From: MGIIa-L3 sp11892u
GTDB taxonomy: Archaea > Thermoplasmatota > Poseidoniia > Poseidoniales > Poseidoniaceae
Reading direction: 5' to 3'
NCBI GenBank assembly: GCA_965659685.1
Contig: CBFHXB010000007.1
Span: 35,682-99,681, forward strand
DNA: 64,000 nt
Position numbers and translations under genes: made by a program
Shown: positions 62,212-64,000 of the stretch, piece after piece
Numbering within the stretch: position 1 is the first letter of the stretch
How the letters are laid out: every line of letters starts with the position of its first letter
The notes under the pieces: model-generated
What the model saw: only the letters and a program-made list of their open reading frames with translations
What the model was told of the DNA's origin: nothing
The model's database searches: none

Positions 62212-64000
62212 TCACATGTTACGACGGTACTGACCGCCGACGTCGAAGAGGGCGGTGGAGATCTGGCCAAGGCTGGCGACCTTGACGGTCTCCATCAATT
62301 CCTCGAAGACGTTCCCGCCGGACCGTGCCACGTGTTGCAGACGCGACAGGGCCGCCGTGGTGGCCTCGATGTCCCGTTCTTGCAAGGCGGTGGTCCGCTC
62401 GAGGCAAGCCGCCTTCTCCTCGGGCGTGGCGCGGGCCAATTCCATGTCGAAGGCGTCGGCCGACGACTCGTCGAAGGCTTCGGCGTTGGGGTTCTGGAAG
62501 GTGTTCACGCCGACGATTGGCAAGGTTCCGTCGTGCTTCAGATGTTCGTAGTGCATCGATTCGTCCTGAATCTTGCCGCGCTGGTACATCGTTTCCATCG
62601 CGCCGAGCACCCCGCCGCGGCGGCTGATGGCTTCGAATTCTTGGAGGACGGCTTCCTCCACCAAGTCGGTGAGTTCGTCCACGAGGTACGCGCCCTGAAG
62701 CGGGTTCTCGGTCTTCGCCCAGCCGCTCTCCTTGTTGACGATGAGCTGGATGGCGAGGGCACGACGAACGCTTTCCTCGGTGGGCGTCGTGATGGCCTCG
62801 TCGTAGGCGTTGGTGTGAAGGGAATTTGCGTTGTCTTGGATGGCCAAGAGGGCCTGCAGGGTCGTGCGGATGTCGTTGAAGTCGATTTCCTGGGCGTGCA
62901 GGGAGCGGCCACTGGTCTGGATGTGGTACTTGAGTTTCTGACTTCGGTCGTCGGCGCCGTACAGGTCCCGCATGGTGACCGCCCAGATGCGCCGAGCCAC
63001 ACGTCCGATGACGGTGTATTCTGGGTCCAATCCGTTGCTGAAAAAGAAGGACAGATTTGGCGCAAAGGCGTTGACGTCCATGCCACGAGAACGGTAGTAT
63101 TCGACGTAGGTGAAGCCGTTGGCCAAGGTGAACGCGAGTTGCGTGATGGGGTTCGCACCCGCCTCAGCGATGTGGTAGCCTGAGATGCTGACCGAGTAGT
63201 GGTTCCTGACGCCGTGGTCGATGTAGTACTGCTGCACGTCGCCCATGAGGCGGAGCGCAAAGGGCGTCGAGAAGATGCACGTGTTCTGCGCTTGGTCTTC
63301 CTTGAGGATGTCCGCTTGCACCGTGCCGCGCACCGTTTGCAGGGTCTCCGCCTTGATCCGCGCGTAGGTTTCAGCGTCCACCAGCGCGTCTCCACGGCGG
63401 CCGACGGTCGCAAGCCCGAAGCCGTCGTGACCTTCGGGCAAATCGCCGCGGTAGGCCCCGTCCTCGAGGGTCAGCGCATCGCCTTGCTCGGCGAGGTGCC
63501 GCTCGACTTGTTGGTCGATGGCGGCGTTGAGGAAGAAGGCGAGGATGATGGGTGCTGGACCGTTGATCGTCATGCTGACGCTCGTGTTGCGGTCGCACAG
63601 GTCGAAGCCCGAATAGAGCCGCTTGGCGTCGTCCACCGACGCGATGGAGACGCCAGAATTCCCGACCTTACCCCACACGTCAGGCCGTTCCGCAGGGTCA
63701 CGGCCGTACAGGGTGACCGAGTCGAAGGCCGTCGAGAGACGGACGTAGGGCGCGCCCTGCGAGAGGTAGTGAAAGCGGCGGTTGGTGCGCTCCGCTTCGC
63801 CTTCGCCAGCGAACATCCGCGCACTCAACTCGTCCTGTCGCTTGAAGGGGAACACGCCGGCGGTGTAGGGGAAACTACCTGGCAGGTTCTCACGCGCCAG
63901 GTAGCGGTACAGTTCACCGTCGTCCTTGGTGCGCGGCAGGGCCACCTTCGGGATGGCGCTGTGGGCCAGCGATTCGGTCGTGGTGGGCACGGTGAAGGGC
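62212..64000 (-). CDS. icmF: IcmF-type acyl-CoA mutase, C-terminal part (cut by the window edge)
   Basis: At least 592 residues are visible. The reading frame stays open to the right edge without a stop, so the N-terminus lies outside. It is the B12-dependent mutase domain of the isobutyryl-CoA mutase fused (IcmF) type: NLPGSFPYTAGVFPFKR, RMFAGEGEAERTN, LSTAFDSVTLYGRDP and NTSVSMTINGPAPIILAF match IcmF more than methylmalonyl-CoA mutase. IcmF normally carries a B12-binding domain and a G-protein domain N-terminal to this, and they would be off the window. No C-terminal B12-binding domain is present, as expected. It rearranges branched or straight acyl-CoA. Confidence 0.88.
   Translation of the reverse strand, partial: PFTVPTTTESLAHSAIPKVALPRTKDDGELYRYLARENLPGSFPYTAGVFPFKRQDELSARMFAGEGEAERTNRRFHYLSQGAPYVRLSTAFDSVTLYGRDPAERPDVWGKVGNSGVSIASVDDAKRLYSGFDLCDRNTSVSMTINGPAPIILAFFLNAAIDQQVERHLAEQGDALTLEDGAYRGDLPEGHDGFGLATVGRRGDALVDAETYARIKAETLQTVRGTVQADILKEDQAQNTCIFSTPFALRLMGDVQQYYIDHGVRNHYSVSISGYHIAEAGANPITQLAFTLANGFTYVEYYRSRGMDVNAFAPNLSFFFSNGLDPEYTVIGRVARRIWAVTMRDLYGADDRSQKLKYHIQTSGRSLHAQEIDFNDIRTTLQALLAIQDNANSLHTNAYDEAITTPTEESVRRALAIQLIVNKESGWAKTENPLQGAYLVDELTDLVEEAVLQEFEAISRRGGVLGAMETMYQRGKIQDESMHYEHLKHDGTLPIVGVNTFQNPNAEAFDESSADAFDMELARATPEEKAACLERTTALQERDIEATTAALSRLQHVARSGGNVFEELMETVKVASLGQISTALFDVGGQYRRNM

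Overview
The window looks like a marine planktonic euryarchaeon, most likely Candidatus Poseidoniales (Marine Group II). This is inferred from gene content; no search was run. Archaeal information-processing genes are clear: Orc1/Cdc6, PCNA, transcription factor S, Nop5 and fibrillarin, and a CoA-synthesis protein of archaeal type. They sit among bacterial-type metabolic genes (FabI, a PUFA-synthase-like megasynthase, Fpg/MutM, IcmF, MoaC/MoaE) and very large secreted or surface proteins. Genes are tightly packed, with many 4-base stop/start overlaps and TATA-like boxes about 25 bases before start codons, as expected for leaderless archaeal transcripts. No rRNA, CRISPR array or insertion sequence was seen. 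One tRNA, Gly(TCC), is present.

Layout. 1-5.6 kb: an aromatic/acyl-CoA region on the minus strand, with an orphan protein, a BoxB-like diiron oxygenase, a Bat-type HTH regulator flanked by palindromic operators, and a biotin carboxylase. A CysJ-type FAD/NADPH reductase follows, separated from them by a plus-strand SLOG-family gene. 5.7-14 kb: an RNase Z-like hydrolase, Orc1/Cdc6 with a structured upstream region, a membrane protein, a glycosyltransferase, a PPAT/dephospho-CoA kinase fusion, a long wHTH orphan, and a symmetric AT-rich intergenic region. 14-24.5 kb: central metabolism and cofactors (class I aldolase, crotonase, GGR-family flavoprotein, MoaE, MoaC, GlpX, PfkB kinase), an orphan membrane protein, an EF1A-like protein without a GTPase site, a thioesterase and a ThiI-like PP-loop enzyme. 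24.5-33.7 kb: a 1945-residue surface protein, a run of small cytoplasmic genes including a divergent TBP-fold protein and a TatD-like hydrolase, and a second membrane-anchored surface protein.

33.8-44.2 kb is the most striking part. FabI, a 2929-residue KS-AT-(degenerate ACP)-KS-ACP-ACP-ACP-KR-DH megasynthase and an Sfp-type phosphopantetheinyl transferase form a tight plus-strand operon. Together they contain the activities needed to build and reduce an acyl or polyketide chain, in an archaeon whose membrane lipids do not need fatty acids. The carrier domains have Thr where phosphopantetheinylated Ser is expected. The biotin carboxylase at the left end could help supply malonyl-CoA, and the thioesterase could help release product; both links are guesses.

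44.2-54.8 kb: a secreted M28 peptidase lipoprotein, tRNA-Gly, an 1860-residue subtilase with fifteen calcium-binding-type repeats, an ABC exporter, a small membrane protein and a second glycosyltransferase. 54.9-59.7 kb: PCNA, a coiled-coil membrane protein, TFS, and a translationally coupled nop5-flpA-mutM set. 59.7-64 kb: a LysE-type exporter, two small genes, a PPP-type phosphatase, and an IcmF-type mutase cut by the right edge.
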